33,047 bases of DNA, taken from positions 1 through 33,047 of the forward strand of contig JALSIX010000010.1 of the NCBI GenBank assembly GCA_026989655.1. Reading direction: 5' to 3'. The stretch is from Caldilineaceae bacterium. GTDB taxonomy: Bacteria; Chloroflexota; Anaerolineae; Caldilineales; Caldilineaceae. This document shows positions 7,306-15,018 of this stretch, in pieces. The translations under genes and the position numbers were made by a program. Below the pieces are notes generated by a model. It saw only the letters and a list, made by a program, of their open reading frames with translations, was not told the origin of the DNA and did no database searches. How positions within the stretch are numbered: position 1 is the first letter of the stretch; each line of letters starts with the position of its first letter.

Positions 7306-8067
7306 ATGGCCGACCGTCCACGCACTGTGGGCATCCTGGGAGGGATGGGCCCCGCGGCCACGGTGGACCTGTTCCACCGGATCGTCCAGGCGACCCCGGC
7401 CCACCGCGACCAGGACCACCTGCCCATCCTCATCGTGAACGATCCCTCGGTGCCCGACCGCTCCCAGGCCATTCTCCACGGGGGGCCGGATCCGGTGCCC
7501 CGGATGGTGGAGGGCCTGCAACGGCTGGCCCGGATGGGCGCGGACTTCGCGGTGATCCCCTGCAACACGGCCCACCACTACCTGCCCCAGCTCCGGGCCG
7601 CGGTGGCCATCCCCATCCTGGACATGATCCAGGAGACCGTGGCCGCCCTGGCCCGCGCCCACCCCCAGGTCCGGCAGGTGGGCATCCTGGCCACCCAGGG
7701 CACCCTCTCGGTGGGCCTCTACCAGCAGGCCCTGGAGGCCGCGGGCCGGGTGCCCCTGGTCCCCGAACCGGCCGCGATCCGGGAGCTGATGGAGGCCATC
7801 TACGGCCCGGAGGGCATCAAGGCCCGGGGTGTCACGCCCCCGGCCCGGGCCCGGCTGCAGGCCGTGGGCCGGGCTCTCCAGGCCCGGGGGGCCCAGGCCC
7901 TGATCCTGGGCTGCACCGAGATCCCCCTGGCCCTCGGCCCCGGGGATCTCCCGGTGCCCCTCATCGCGTCCAACCAGGCATTGGCCGAGGCCGCGGTGCG
8001 AGAGGCTCGAGGGGGCGAAAACTGGCCACCTGACCAGTCCTCTTGGCCGCGTTCCGGCGTAGGGTAG
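7306..8067 (+). CDS. Aspartate/glutamate-type amino-acid racemase
   Basis: A 253-residue, cofactor-independent racemase. The signature GILGGMGPAATVDLF is at residues 9-23. The two catalytic cysteines are C86 (IPCNTAHHY) and C203 (LGCTEIPL). Length and motifs fit the Asp/Glu/hydantoin racemase family, nearer to YgeA/RacX broad-specificity enzymes than to MurI. The ATG at 7306 is preceded by AGGAG with 11 bases between; an in-frame ATG at 7267 would add 13 residues of no recognisable type. The 158 bases after the previous gene hold no clear promoter, so co-transcription with the PLP enzyme is likely. It could interconvert D- and L-forms of amino acids released in salvage. Confidence 0.85.
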   Translation: MADRPRTVGILGGMGPAATVDLFHRIVQATPAHRDQDHLPILIVNDPSVPDRSQAILHGGPDPVPRMVEGLQRLARMGADFAVIPCNTAHHYLPQLRAAVAIPILDMIQETVAALARAHPQVRQVGILATQGTLSVGLYQQALEAAGRVPLVPEPAAIRELMEAIYGPEGIKARGVTPPARARLQAVGRALQARGAQALILGCTEIPLALGPGDLPVPLIASNQALAEAAVREARGGENWPPDQSSWPRSGVG

Positions 8068-8087
8068 AGAGAGGGGGCCTGGGGGAG

Positions 8088-8702
8088 ATGGGCGCAGAGG
8101 CACGGAGAGCCGGGGGGTTGGACGCGTTCATCCGAACCACCAGCCAGCGGGCGGTCTCCTATCCCCTCTCCCCAGCAGGCACCCGTGCCTTTCTCCTGGA
8201 ATTCGCCCGGCGGACCGCGGGGATCGATCTCTCCTCTCTGGCCCGGCCCAGACGCTTTCTTCGGCAACTGGTGGCCATGCCTCCAGAGGTGTGGGGCGTG
8301 GAGGGCTTTCGGGCCAGCCTGATCGACGACCCCAACCCGGCCCGCCACTACGCGGCCTTCGTGTTCGTGGGCTACTGGCTTCCCGCTCCGCTGGGATACC
8401 TGGCCCTGTGGCTGTGGGAGCTGGCCGGAATGGTCCGCTACGGATACTGGAGCATCCCGGACCTGCGTTCGGGCTACATCGGGCTGTGGCACGGCCGTCT
8501 GGTGCGCCGCTATGGCCACACGGTGTTGCCCGCGCTCATGGCCCGGGATCTGGGCGAGACGATCTGGGGGCGGCTGTCCGCCTCAGGCCAACGGGCTGTG
8601 GCCCAGGCCCGATACCGGGATGGCCGTCCGTGGGTATGGGACGCGGACGAGGTAGACGGGGAGGTCAGCCATGAAGATCATCCTGGATCGGGGCCTGTGT
8701 GA
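8088..8702 (+). CDS. Unknown protein, 204 aa, one hydrophobic segment
   Basis: I do not recognise this protein. It starts at ATG 8088, about 10 bases after a GAGAGGGGG stretch; an upstream TTG at 8043 would overlap the racemase. Residues about 85-120 are rich in W, Y and hydrophobics (FVFVGYWLPAPLGYLALW) and could be one membrane helix or a buried core. The flanks are arginine-rich and soluble in character. The gene begins 20 bases after the racemase stop and overlaps the next gene by 32 bases, so it belongs to the same transcript. Codon bias matches its neighbours, which supports a real gene. Confidence 0.6.
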   Translation: MGAEARRAGGLDAFIRTTSQRAVSYPLSPAGTRAFLLEFARRTAGIDLSSLARPRRFLRQLVAMPPEVWGVEGFRASLIDDPNPARHYAAFVFVGYWLPAPLGYLALWLWELAGMVRYGYWSIPDLRSGYIGLWHGRLVRRYGHTVLPALMARDLGETIWGRLSASGQRAVAQARYRDGRPWVWDADEVDGEVSHEDHPGSGPV

Positions 8703-9021
8703 TGCGACCCTGGAGTTCTGTTCCCGGTGCTCCGCGGCCTTCTTCCGCAAACCCCTGGGCACAGACCGGCCCTGCGTGGTCGCGGTGATCGACGACGGCC
8801 GAGACGACGTGCTCCACTTTGTGCTGCGCACGGACGGCCGGGAGCTGGAGTTCGATCTGACCGACGAGGTCCGGGAGGGGCTGATCACCGAGGGGTGGGA
8901 GTTCCTGGCCGACTTCGACCCGGCTCTGTTCCGCCATGGGGCCGCGGAGCGGTGGCGGGAGATCGGACGGCTGCCGGCAGCGCACCCTGCCGTGGACGTG
9001 GAGTCCCCTTCCGAGGGCTGA
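8671..9021 (+). CDS. Unknown small protein, 116 aa
   Basis: The ATG at 8671 follows GGGGAGGT closely. The product is acidic and soluble. A CSRC pair sits near residue 18 (LEFCSRCSAAFFRKP), which could be a half zinc knuckle. The middle alternates strand-like runs (VVAVIDDG, VLHFVLRTDG, ELEFDLTDE). No family is recognised. It overlaps the 3' end of the preceding unknown gene, suggesting translational coupling, and is the last plus-strand gene before the convergent peptidase. Confidence 0.6.
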   Translation: MKIILDRGLCDATLEFCSRCSAAFFRKPLGTDRPCVVAVIDDGRDDVLHFVLRTDGRELEFDLTDEVREGLITEGWEFLADFDPALFRHGAAERWREIGRLPAAHPAVDVESPSEG

Positions 9022-9084
9022 GGGGACGTTCCAGAGGGGAGCCATCCAGGCGGCCCGGAGAGGCGGGCGGGGTCTGCCTCCCGT

Positions 9085-10524
9085 TCACTGGGTTGTGCGC
9101 AGCTCCACGAAGGTGGTCCGTCCGGCCTCCACCTGGATCCGCCGGGTCACCTGCTCGCCGTTGATGGTGGCCGTGACCGCGTAGGTGCCCGGTGGCACGT
9201 GGCCCACCGCGGCGTTCTCCCCCCAGATGGGATCGGGCTGGAGGGGTTCCTCCGCCGCGTAGGTCTCCACCGAGCGGTACCACTGCCCCTGTCCATCCAC
9301 GTAGCGGACGAGGCCCACCCGGACGCCCGGCCAGGCCCGCCCTTGGCGGTCCACCACCCGCAGGGCCACCACCCCCGTGTCCGGAGGCGGCTCCATCCAC
9401 AGGATGGGGTTCACCGTGGTCGCGTAGCTGTTCTCCGCCACCCGGACCTCCACGTGCAGGTGGGGGCCGATGGCGATCCCCTCCATCCCCACCGCACCCA
9501 CCACATCCTCCGGCTGCACGGACTGGCCGGCCTGCGCGTAGACCGCGCTCATGTGGCCGTAGAGCACGTAGATCTCCTTCTCGCCCTCGGGGGTGCGGAG
9601 GCGCCTGTCCAGCCGGATCACCACCGCGTTGCCGTAGAAGTTCGAGTAGGGGCCCAGAACGGTGGGCATGTCCCGGCCGGCATGGACCACCTGGCCCGTG
9701 ACGCCGGCCCGGATCGGGGTGCCCATGGGGTTGGGGATGTCCAGCCCGTGGTGGACCCGATACCGTCCCCCGGCGGTGCTCCCGAACGCGTAGCTCGCGC
9801 TGTAGATCCGGTTGAACTCCGGCAGGAAGGGGCTGGCCAGCCACAGGTGGTCCTGGGCCGGATCCGGGATGCGGTCGGGCCACAGGGGACCCGCGCGGAC
9901 GGCCGGGGCCGGCGGCGTGGGTGCGGGGAGTGGAACCCAGGCGGGGGTGGCCCGGGAGGCGGGCAGGGCCTTGGGTTGCCCGGGCCCGGAGAGGGCAGGG
10001 GCTCCCGCGGCCTCCCGGACTCGAGAGGCCTGGGCCCGGGCCAGCGCGCTCAGGGCCTTCAGCCGCAGCCGCAGCAGGCCCTGGCCGTCCATGGGGGGGC
10101 CGGCCCGCATGCTGGGTTCGGGAACGAGGGCCGGCACATCCAGCGGGATCCATCGGGCCTCGGCTTCCGAGGCCGCGATCTCGGCCACGGCCCGAGGCCC
10201 GGTGCGGATCCGTTGACCCGGACCCGGGAGGGCATCGGATCTCCCTGGGGCAGATCGGGGAGCCCGGACCCCCACCGCGCTCCGGGCCGGGGGACCTGGG
10301 GCCGTGGGGGCTGCCCCGGCTGCTCTCTCGGCAGGGGGCGATGGGGCCTCCATGGGCCGGGTCCGCTCCAGGGGGCTCGACCCCTCCGGCGCCTGGGGCC
10401 ATCCCAGCCAGACCACGGCCGCCAGTCCCAGGGCCAACCCCACCTGGCCAGCCCGCAGCCCCAGCCGAGACGGCTCCACAGGGGCCCGGACCAGGAGGGG
10501 CCGGGGCAGCTTCACCCGGGCCAT
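9085..10524 (-). CDS. Membrane-anchored M23 (LytM-type) peptidase
   Basis: A 479-residue protein from ATG 10524. One membrane helix ([15 protein letters not shown]) near residues 25-42 is followed by about 190 residues rich in Pro, Ala and Arg, then the M23 domain. Zinc ligands are visible as H259-x2-D262 (HHGLDIP) and H357 in HLHVEV, with a YGHMS segment between them. The last ~90 residues look like a beta-sandwich accessory domain of the carboxypeptidase-regulatory type ([13 protein letters not shown]). It probably cleaves peptidoglycan cross-links outside the membrane. The frame is open to 10728, adding 68 residues, but that part overlaps the trmD promoter and start; no strong ribosome-binding site marks either start, so the N terminus is uncertain. 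Confidence 0.8.
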   Translation of the reverse strand: MARVKLPRPLLVRAPVEPSRLGLRAGQVGLALGLAAVVWLGWPQAPEGSSPLERTRPMEAPSPPAERAAGAAPTAPGPPARSAVGVRAPRSAPGRSDALPGPGQRIRTGPRAVAEIAASEAEARWIPLDVPALVPEPSMRAGPPMDGQGLLRLRLKALSALARAQASRVREAAGAPALSGPGQPKALPASRATPAWVPLPAPTPPAPAVRAGPLWPDRIPDPAQDHLWLASPFLPEFNRIYSASYAFGSTAGGRYRVHHGLDIPNPMGTPIRAGVTGQVVHAGRDMPTVLGPYSNFYGNAVVIRLDRRLRTPEGEKEIYVLYGHMSAVYAQAGQSVQPEDVVGAVGMEGIAIGPHLHVEVRVAENSYATTVNPILWMEPPPDTGVVALRVVDRQGRAWPGVRVGLVRYVDGQGQWYRSVETYAAEEPLQPDPIWGENAAVGHVPPGTYAVTATINGEQVTRRIQVEAGRTTFVELRTTQ

Positions 10525-10539
10525 CTGCTGTGCTACAAT
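10511..10539 (+). promoter_or_regulatory. Probable trmD promoter, overlapping the M23 gene start
   Basis: TTCACC (10511-10516), 17 bases and TACAAT (10534-10539) face trmD. The -10 is embedded in TGTGCTACAATGGGC, a form repeated at other promoters in this window. The -35 box lies inside the first codons of the oppositely oriented peptidase gene. Confidence 0.6.
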
Positions 10540-10674
10540 GGGCCTCTGGATCCGCCGCAACGGCGGTTCGGCGCCCAGTCGGGCCAGACGGAGCCACTCC
10601 CACCTCCGCGCGCCGGGGCGCACGAGCAGGGCGGTCAGCGCGCGGGGCGTCCGATCCAGGAGCCAGGGGCTGAG

Positions 10675-11601
10675 ATGCGCCAACGTCCGTCGGAAGAAGA
10701 GACCCAGGTCACCGCAACCGAAACGCACCGGGAATCACCTCGCGGTATCCACTTCGATATCTTCACCCTGTTCCCTCGCATGTTCGAGGGGCCGTTCTCC
10801 GAGAGCATCATCGCCCGGGCCCGGGCCAAGGGGATCCTGGGCATCGGGATCCACGATATCCGGGCCTACACCACGGACCGGCACCACGTCTGCGACGACA
10901 CGCCCTACGGCGGGGGCGGCGGCATGGTGATGAAGCCCGAGCCCATCTTCCGGGCCGTGGAGACCGTGCTGAGCCATCCTTCCGGCTGGCAGCTCCCCCC
11001 GGAGGACGCCCACACCCGCCTTCCGCCCTGGGACCCGGACCACCCGCCGCCTCTGCCCGGGGATGTGCCCATCGTCCTGTTGACGCCCCAGGGGCGCCTC
11101 TTCACCCAGCAGGTGGCCCACGAGCTGAGCCGCCACCCCCGGATCGCCCTCATCTGTGGCCGCTACGAGGGAGTGGACGAGCGGGTCCGTCTGTTGTTGG
11201 CCACGGACGCGATCAGCATCGGCGACTACGTGCTGAGCGGTGGAGAGCTCCCGGCCATGGTGATCGTGGACGCCGTGGCCCGGCTGCTCCCCGGGGTGCT
11301 GGGCTACCCCCTGGGCGCCCACCAGGACAGCCACTCCCCAGGCCTGGACGGTCTGCTGGAGGGCCCCCATTTCACCCGGCCACTGGTGTTCCGGGGGACC
11401 CAGGTCCCGGATGTCCTGCTCAGCGGCCACCATGCCCGCATCGCGCGCTGGCGCCGAGAGCAGGCCCTGCTGCGCACCCTGCAGCACCGCCCCGAGCTGC
11501 TGGAGCGGGCCGCCCGGACAGGGCGCCTGAGCCCGGAGGACCGGGCTTTCCTGGAAGCCCACGGCTGGCAGCCGCCGGAGAGCGACCTGCACCGTGCCTA
11601 G
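10675..11601 (+). CDS. trmD: tRNA (guanine-N1)-methyltransferase, G37
   Basis: A 308-residue SPOUT-class methyltransferase that makes m1G37 in tRNAs using SAM. Diagnostic segments are [15 protein letters not shown] at the start of the fold, the trefoil-knot motif [12 protein letters not shown], and [15 protein letters not shown]. It is longer than the usual 240-260 residues. About 24 extra residues precede the fold, and a Pro-rich insert (about residues 100-125) follows the VMKPEPIF region. The ATG at 10675 is chosen because AGGAG and AGGGG precede it and no start lies nearer the fold. Unlike the common rpsP-rimM-trmD-rplS order, it stands alone here between a peptidase and a tRNA gene. Confidence 0.92.
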   Translation: MRQRPSEEETQVTATETHRESPRGIHFDIFTLFPRMFEGPFSESIIARARAKGILGIGIHDIRAYTTDRHHVCDDTPYGGGGGMVMKPEPIFRAVETVLSHPSGWQLPPEDAHTRLPPWDPDHPPPLPGDVPIVLLTPQGRLFTQQVAHELSRHPRIALICGRYEGVDERVRLLLATDAISIGDYVLSGGELPAMVIVDAVARLLPGVLGYPLGAHQDSHSPGLDGLLEGPHFTRPLVFRGTQVPDVLLSGHHARIARWRREQALLRTLQHRPELLERAARTGRLSPEDRAFLEAHGWQPPESDLHRA

Positions 11602-11656
11602 ATATGGCTCGAGCCCATTCTATCACGGGAGAGAAGCCGGCCCAAACCCTCCCCAA

Positions 11657-11682
11657 GGCCCGGGAGGGCATCCTCCCGGGCC
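11657..11682. terminator. Hairpin after trmD (possible terminator)
   Basis: GGCCCGGGAGG and CCTCCCGGGCC form a perfect 11-bp stem with a four-base loop, 55 bases after the trmD stop. No T-run follows, so intrinsic termination is only probable. Confidence 0.5.
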
Positions 11683-11702
11683 CCGTGGGCCACGGGCAGA
11701 CG

Positions 11703-11738
11703 CGCCGAGGCCAGGAGAGCCCTCTCCTGGCCTCGGCG
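11703..11738. terminator. Strong hairpin between trmD and tRNA-Glu, probable bidirectional terminator
   Basis: A near-perfect palindrome (CGCCGAGGCCAGGAGA paired with its complement, 16-17 bp stem, very small loop) lies 12 bases beyond the 3' end of the tRNA gene and follows the trmD hairpin. Placement between convergent units suggests a shared terminator, although a T-tract is missing on both sides. Confidence 0.6.
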
Positions 11739-11750
11739 AGGTCTTCGGTG

Positions 11751-11823
11751 CGCCCCCAAGGGGATTCGAACCCCTGTTGCAGGCTTGAAAGGCCTGAGTC
11801 CTAGTCCTCTAGACGATGGGGGC
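11751..11823 (-). tRNA. tRNA-Glu (UUC)
   Basis: On the minus strand a full cloverleaf can be folded. The acceptor GCCCCCA pairs with TGGGGGC, the D-arm contains CTAGAGGACTAG, the anticodon arm is CAGGC-CTTTCAA-GCCTG with anticodon TTC, and the T-arm is CAGGGGTTCGAATCCCCT. The discriminator base is G. CCA is not encoded, so it is added after transcription. A good promoter lies 23 bases upstream and a hairpin just downstream. Confidence 0.97.
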
Positions 11824-11845
11824 ACGGGTGTCTCGCAACGGATGC

Positions 11846-11875
11846 AGTATAGCAGGAGCCGGAGATGGGGGTCAA
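11846..11875 (-). promoter_or_regulatory. Promoter of tRNA-Glu
   Basis: On the minus strand TTGACC (11875-11870), an 18-base spacer and TATACT (11851-11846) precede the tRNA 5' end by 22 bases, the expected distance for a short leader. Confidence 0.75.
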
Positions 11876-11887
11876 ATCCCGGGGCGT

Positions 11888-11917
11888 TTGACAACCCTGC
11901 TGGCTTCGTGTTTTACT
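11888..11917 (+). promoter_or_regulatory. Promoter of the DUF1257 gene cluster
   Basis: TTGACA (11888-11893), 18 bases and TTTACT (11912-11917) point toward the gene at 11962. It stands back to back with the tRNA-Glu promoter, with 12 bases between the two -35 boxes. Confidence 0.6.
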
Positions 11918-11961
11918 GGAGACGATCCCGCGGGGCTGTCGAGTTCCAGGAGGGGTGTTCC

Positions 11962-12336
11962 ATGTCCAAGTTCGTCCAGGTGCAGACCGAGCTTCGGGAT
12001 CTGGAGGTGGTGCGCCGGGTGTTGGCGGAGCAGCGAATTCCCTTTCAGGAGAACACCGTCTATCTCCACCGATGGAGCGGCCGTCGAGAGCCGGTGGCGC
12101 TCCTGTTGCGCCACCGGGGGGCGTCCTTCGGCCTGCGGCCCGGGAAGGATGGCGCCCTGGAGCTGGTGGGCGACGACATGGCCATGGGCCATGGCCGAGA
12201 GCTCCTGAAGCGGCTGCAGCAGCGCTACGCCTACCACTTTGTCCGGGCCCAGGTGGAGGCGGCGGGCTTCGAGCTGGTGGAGGAGAAGGTGGACCACAAC
12301 CAGGTGATCCGTCTGACCGTACGCCGATGGGGGTGA
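11962..12336 (+). CDS. DUF1257 (Ycf35-like) protein
   Basis: A 124-residue protein starting MSKFVQVQTELRDLEVVRRVL, the typical opening of DUF1257, known as Ycf35 in cyanobacteria and plastids. The C terminus AGFELVEEKVDHNQVIRLTVRRW also fits that family. No enzymatic motif is visible and the family's biochemical role is not established. AGGAGGGG lies six bases before the ATG, the strongest ribosome-binding site in this cluster. It is the first of three closely packed small genes; in other genomes DUF1257 and DUF2997 genes are often neighbours, sometimes with an AAA ATPase (family knowledge), but no AAA partner of that type is adjacent here. Confidence 0.75.
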   Translation: MSKFVQVQTELRDLEVVRRVLAEQRIPFQENTVYLHRWSGRREPVALLLRHRGASFGLRPGKDGALELVGDDMAMGHGRELLKRLQQRYAYHFVRAQVEAAGFELVEEKVDHNQVIRLTVRRWG

Positions 12337-12338
12337 GG

Positions 12339-12536
12339 ATGTCCCGCCAGGAGATCGAGATCGCCATCCACCCGGACGGCCGGGTGGAGTACGTGATCCG
12401 GGGGGTGAAAGGGCCTGGCTGCGAGGACCTGAGCCAGCTGTTGGAACGGCTGGGGCGGGTGGAACACCAGGAGCGCACCTCGGAGTACTACGAGCAGGAC
12501 CGGGAGGGCCATCTTGTCATCCGCCAGGAAGAGTGA
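12339..12536 (+). CDS. DUF2997 family protein
   Basis: A 65-residue protein: EIEIAIHPDGRVEYVIRGVKG, then a helix and ERTSEYYEQD near the end. The strand-turn-strand with PDGRV, the GVKGPxC motif and the YYE segment are hallmarks of DUF2997. The start at 12339 lies directly after GGGTGAGG and two bases past the DUF1257 stop; an in-frame ATG at 12327 would add four residues and overlap it. Its function is unknown. Tight coupling to the DUF1257 gene suggests that the two proteins act together. Confidence 0.7.
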   Translation: MSRQEIEIAIHPDGRVEYVIRGVKGPGCEDLSQLLERLGRVEHQERTSEYYEQDREGHLVIRQEE

Positions 12537-12762
12537 TCCACCCAGCGGGCGATCCCCCTCCGGTCCCGCCCAGGGGGGTGGATGTCTGCCCGAGGAGGGG
12601 GCGGCCGAGGCCCCGGGGTTCCCTGTGGAGACGGAGATCTTCATCCTGCCGGACGGCCGGGTGGTGGTGGTCGACCTGCCCGCGGAGCTGGCCGGATTGG
12701 TGGAAGGGCTGGGGACCGCCCTGGTGGACCCAGCCGACCAGCCCGTCGGCACATCGATGTGA
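12514..12762 (+). CDS. Small protein with a DUF2997-like N-terminal motif
   Basis: An 82-residue protein read from TTG 12514, six bases after GGAGGG and overlapping the DUF2997 gene by 23 bases. The first ~35 residues are Pro/Gly/Ser-rich and low in complexity. Then comes VETEIFILPDGRVVVVDLP, which shares the pattern E-x-E-I-x-I-x-P-D-G-R-V-x-x-V with the preceding protein, and a short helix (ELAGLVEGLGTAL). It lacks the GVKGPxC part. It may be a shortened relative of DUF2997 or an unrelated protein with the same beta hairpin. The true start could be internal. Confidence 0.5.
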   Translation: MSSARKSDPPSGRSPSGPAQGGGCLPEEGAAEAPGFPVETEIFILPDGRVVVVDLPAELAGLVEGLGTALVDPADQPVGTSM

Positions 12763-12784
12763 TGGCGAGGGCTCCAAGGGCCGT

Positions 12785-12816
12785 GGTGGGCCGGGCATCG
12801 TCGTGCCCGGCCCACC
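12785..12816. terminator. Bidirectional hairpin between the DUF cluster and ruvB
   Basis: GGTGGGCCGGGCA and TGCCCGGCCCACC make a perfect 13-bp stem with a six-base loop. It lies between the ends of convergent transcription units (12762 plus, 12823 minus). No T-run is present. Confidence 0.65.
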
Positions 12817-12822
12817 GCGCGT

Positions 12823-13908
12823 CTACGGGGCGGATGCGTCGTCCAAGAGGCGGGGCTGGGCCGAGGGGGGGGGCCGGTCCTCCTGGGGGTAGGCGTGGCC
12901 CAGGTGTTGGTACGCGGCCCGGGTGGCCACCCGCCCCCGGGGCGTCCGGTCCAGGAAGCCGAGCTGGAGCAGGTAGGGCTCCACCACGTCCATGATGGTG
13001 TCCCGCTCCTCGCTGATGCTGGCGGCCAGGGTCTCCAGCCCCACAGGCCCTCCGTTGAACTTGACGATGATGGCCTCCAGCACCCGTCGGTCCAGATCGT
13101 CCAATCCCAAGGAGTCGACCTCCTGGAGGGCCAGGGCCTGGCGGGCCACCTCCAGGTCGATGAAGCCCTGGGCCCGGACCTGGGCATAGTCCCGGACCCG
13201 GCGGAGCAGGCGGATGGCCACCCGGGGGGTGCCCCGGGAGCGTCGGGCGATCTCCTGCGCGCCGGCCGGGTCGATGGGGGTCTCCAGGAGCTGGGCCGCC
13301 CGGAGGACGATCTGCTGGAGGGCCGAGATCTCGTAGAAATCGAAGCGCTCCACCACGCCGAAGCGGGCCCGCAGGGGCGCGGTGAGGAGGGCCAGGCGGG
13401 TGGTGGCCCCGATGACGGTGAAGCGAGGCAGCTTGAGGCGGATGCTGCGGGCGCCGGGGCCGCTGCCCACGGTGATGTCCAGGACGAAGTCCTCCATGGC
13501 CGGGTAGAGGATCTCCTCCACCGCGCGGCCCAGCCGGTGGATCTCGTCGATGAAGAGGATGTCGCCCTGGCGCAGGTTGGTGAGGATGGCGGCCAGATCG
13601 CCGGCCTTCTCGATGGCAGGACCGGCCGTAGGCTTCAGGTTGCCCCCCATCTCGTGGGCCAGGATGTGGCTGAGAGTGGTCTTGCCCAGCCCTGGGGGCC
13701 CGTAGAGGAGCACGTGGTCCAGGGTCTCGCCCCGTTGACGGGCCGCCTCCACCAGGATCCGCATCTTGTCCCGCAGGCGTTCCTGGCCGATCATCTCGTC
13801 CAGGGTGTGGGGGCGGAGCGCGTAGTCCAGCCGTTCGTCGCCGGGCTGGCGCTCCGGACCGATGGGGCGGGCAGCCGGCTGGGCAGGGGTGCTGCGTTGG
13901 TCGACCAT
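12823..13908 (-). CDS. ruvB: Holliday junction branch migration ATPase RuvB
   Basis: A 361-residue AAA+ motor with RuvB hallmarks: [14 protein letters not shown], Walker [10 protein letters not shown], Walker [10 protein letters not shown], sensor 1 [18 protein letters not shown], sensor 2 [13 protein letters not shown], and the winged-helix end [14 protein letters not shown]. It pumps DNA through RuvA-bound Holliday junctions. The start MVDQRST (13908) is preferred; an ATG at 13935 would add nine residues and sits close to the promoter. Neither has a strong ribosome-binding site. No ruvA or ruvC is adjacent. The upstream gene on the same strand is a tyrosine recombinase, also a recombination protein. 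Confidence 0.95.
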   Translation of the reverse strand: MVDQRSTPAQPAARPIGPERQPGDERLDYALRPHTLDEMIGQERLRDKMRILVEAARQRGETLDHVLLYGPPGLGKTTLSHILAHEMGGNLKPTAGPAIEKAGDLAAILTNLRQGDILFIDEIHRLGRAVEEILYPAMEDFVLDITVGSGPGARSIRLKLPRFTVIGATTRLALLTAPLRARFGVVERFDFYEISALQQIVLRAAQLLETPIDPAGAQEIARRSRGTPRVAIRLLRRVRDYAQVRAQGFIDLEVARQALALQEVDSLGLDDLDRRVLEAIIVKFNGGPVGLETLAASISEERDTIMDVVEPYLLQLGFLDRTPRGRVATRAAYQHLGHAYPQEDRPPPSAQPRLLDDASAP

Positions 13909-13955
13909 GGCGGCTCTTGGGCAAGGGACGGGCATGCGAACGGGTGTGCGAGCCC

Positions 13956-13966
13956 ATTATACCACA
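13956..13966 (-). promoter_or_regulatory. Extended -10 promoter of ruvB
   Basis: On the minus strand TGTGGTATAAT (TATAAT at 13961-13956) followed by GGGC forms a consensus extended -10 element. No good -35 box is seen 17-18 bases upstream. It overlaps the stop region of the recombinase gene, so ruvB can be expressed independently of it. Confidence 0.65.
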
Positions 13967-13969
13967 GGG

Positions 13970-14959
13970 TCATTCTCCCTCGAAGGCCTGGCGATGGGCC
14001 CGGCGCACCGCGTCGTCCTCCAGCTTGGCGTAGATGCGGGTGGTGTTGGGGCTGGAATGGCCCAGGGCCGTCTGGGTGACGGCCAGGTCGCGGGTGGTCT
14101 GGTAGATCCGGGTGGCGAAGTAGTGGCGCAGGGCGTGGGGGGTGATGCCCCGGGAGGCCAGGTCCGCGGCCTGGGCCAGCCGGCGGACGATGTTCTGGAC
14201 GCTGGCCGAGCTCAGGGGCAGCACCTGGCTGCCGGCCCGCCGGTCGTGGCGGGCGAAGACCGGGAGCTCCCCCAGGGGCCGAGAGCTGGCCCCGTCCAGG
14301 GGCTGGCGTTCGGCCAGGTAGCGGTGGATGGCCTCCCAGGCCCGACGGTCGAAGTAGACCCGACGCAGGCGTCCCCCCTTGCCCACCACCCAGGCGGCCC
14401 GTTCTGCTTCCTGGAGCTGTCGCCGGGTCAGGCCCACCAGCTCGCTGACCCGGAGGCCGGTACAGCGTAGCACCTCCACCAGGGCGATGTCCCGGAGCTT
14501 GGCCAGCCGCTCCCGGGGATCGTGGGGCCGGCGCAGGGGGCGTTCCCGGGCCGCGGCCACCAGGGCCTCCAGGTCCTCGGGCCGGGGGGGATGGGGCAGC
14601 AGGTCGGGGGGGCGTTGGTTGCGGCGGATCCGCCGCACGCCCTCCTGGAAGCGGGCCAGCTCCTGGGGCGAGAAGGGCAGCCAGCCCCGGACCTGGAGGA
14701 ATTGGACCCAGCCCACCAGGCCGGCCAGGTAGGTGTGGAGGGTCCGTCGGCTCACCTGGGCCTGGTCCAGGAGCCAGGTGGCGTAGCCCAGCAGCCGGTC
14801 CACGTCCAGCTCCTCCAGGGAGGCCTGTCTCGGGTCCAGGCCCTTGTGGGCCAGGTATTCCTGGAAGCGGTTCATGGCGGTGCGGTAGGTGCGCCGGGTG
14901 TGGGGGCTGCCGGTGCTGGCGTCGTCCAGGTAGCGGTGGATGGTTTCGTGGATCCGCAT
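13970..14959 (-). CDS. Xer-type tyrosine recombinase
   Basis: A 329-residue tyrosine recombinase. The N-terminal SAM-like core-binding domain spans about residues 1-95 and the catalytic domain the rest. Active-site residues are R170 (CTGLRVSEL), K194 (GKGGRLRRV), H275-x2-R278 (HALRHYF), H301 (LGHSSPNTT) and the nucleophile Y310 (RIYAKL). Length and the LGHSSPNTT.IYAK end fit XerC/XerD housekeeping recombinases rather than phage integrases, and no att-like repeat or phage gene is nearby. Chromosome dimer resolution is the likely role. No ribosome-binding site is evident before ATG 14959. Confidence 0.8.
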   Translation of the reverse strand: MRIHETIHRYLDDASTGSPHTRRTYRTAMNRFQEYLAHKGLDPRQASLEELDVDRLLGYATWLLDQAQVSRRTLHTYLAGLVGWVQFLQVRGWLPFSPQELARFQEGVRRIRRNQRPPDLLPHPPRPEDLEALVAAARERPLRRPHDPRERLAKLRDIALVEVLRCTGLRVSELVGLTRRQLQEAERAAWVVGKGGRLRRVYFDRRAWEAIHRYLAERQPLDGASSRPLGELPVFARHDRRAGSQVLPLSSASVQNIVRRLAQAADLASRGITPHALRHYFATRIYQTTRDLAVTQTALGHSSPNTTRIYAKLEDDAVRRAHRQAFEGE

Positions 14960-15018
14960 GGTGGTGGTGTCCGAGGGTGGCGGTGGATGGCCCGAACGGG
15001 CGTTGGCCCCCTGGGCCC

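Noticed and set aside
9003-9027. GTCCCCT...AGGGGAC hairpin as terminator between convergent genes
   Set aside because: It has a short stem, a ten-base loop and no T-run, and it overlaps the stop codon of the upstream gene; too weak to list.
13970-14959. Tyrosine recombinase as a phage or island integrase
   Set aside because: Sequence features fit Xer housekeeping enzymes, and no attachment repeats, excisionase or phage genes are nearby. The tRNA-Glu is 2 kb away and shows no duplicated 3' end.
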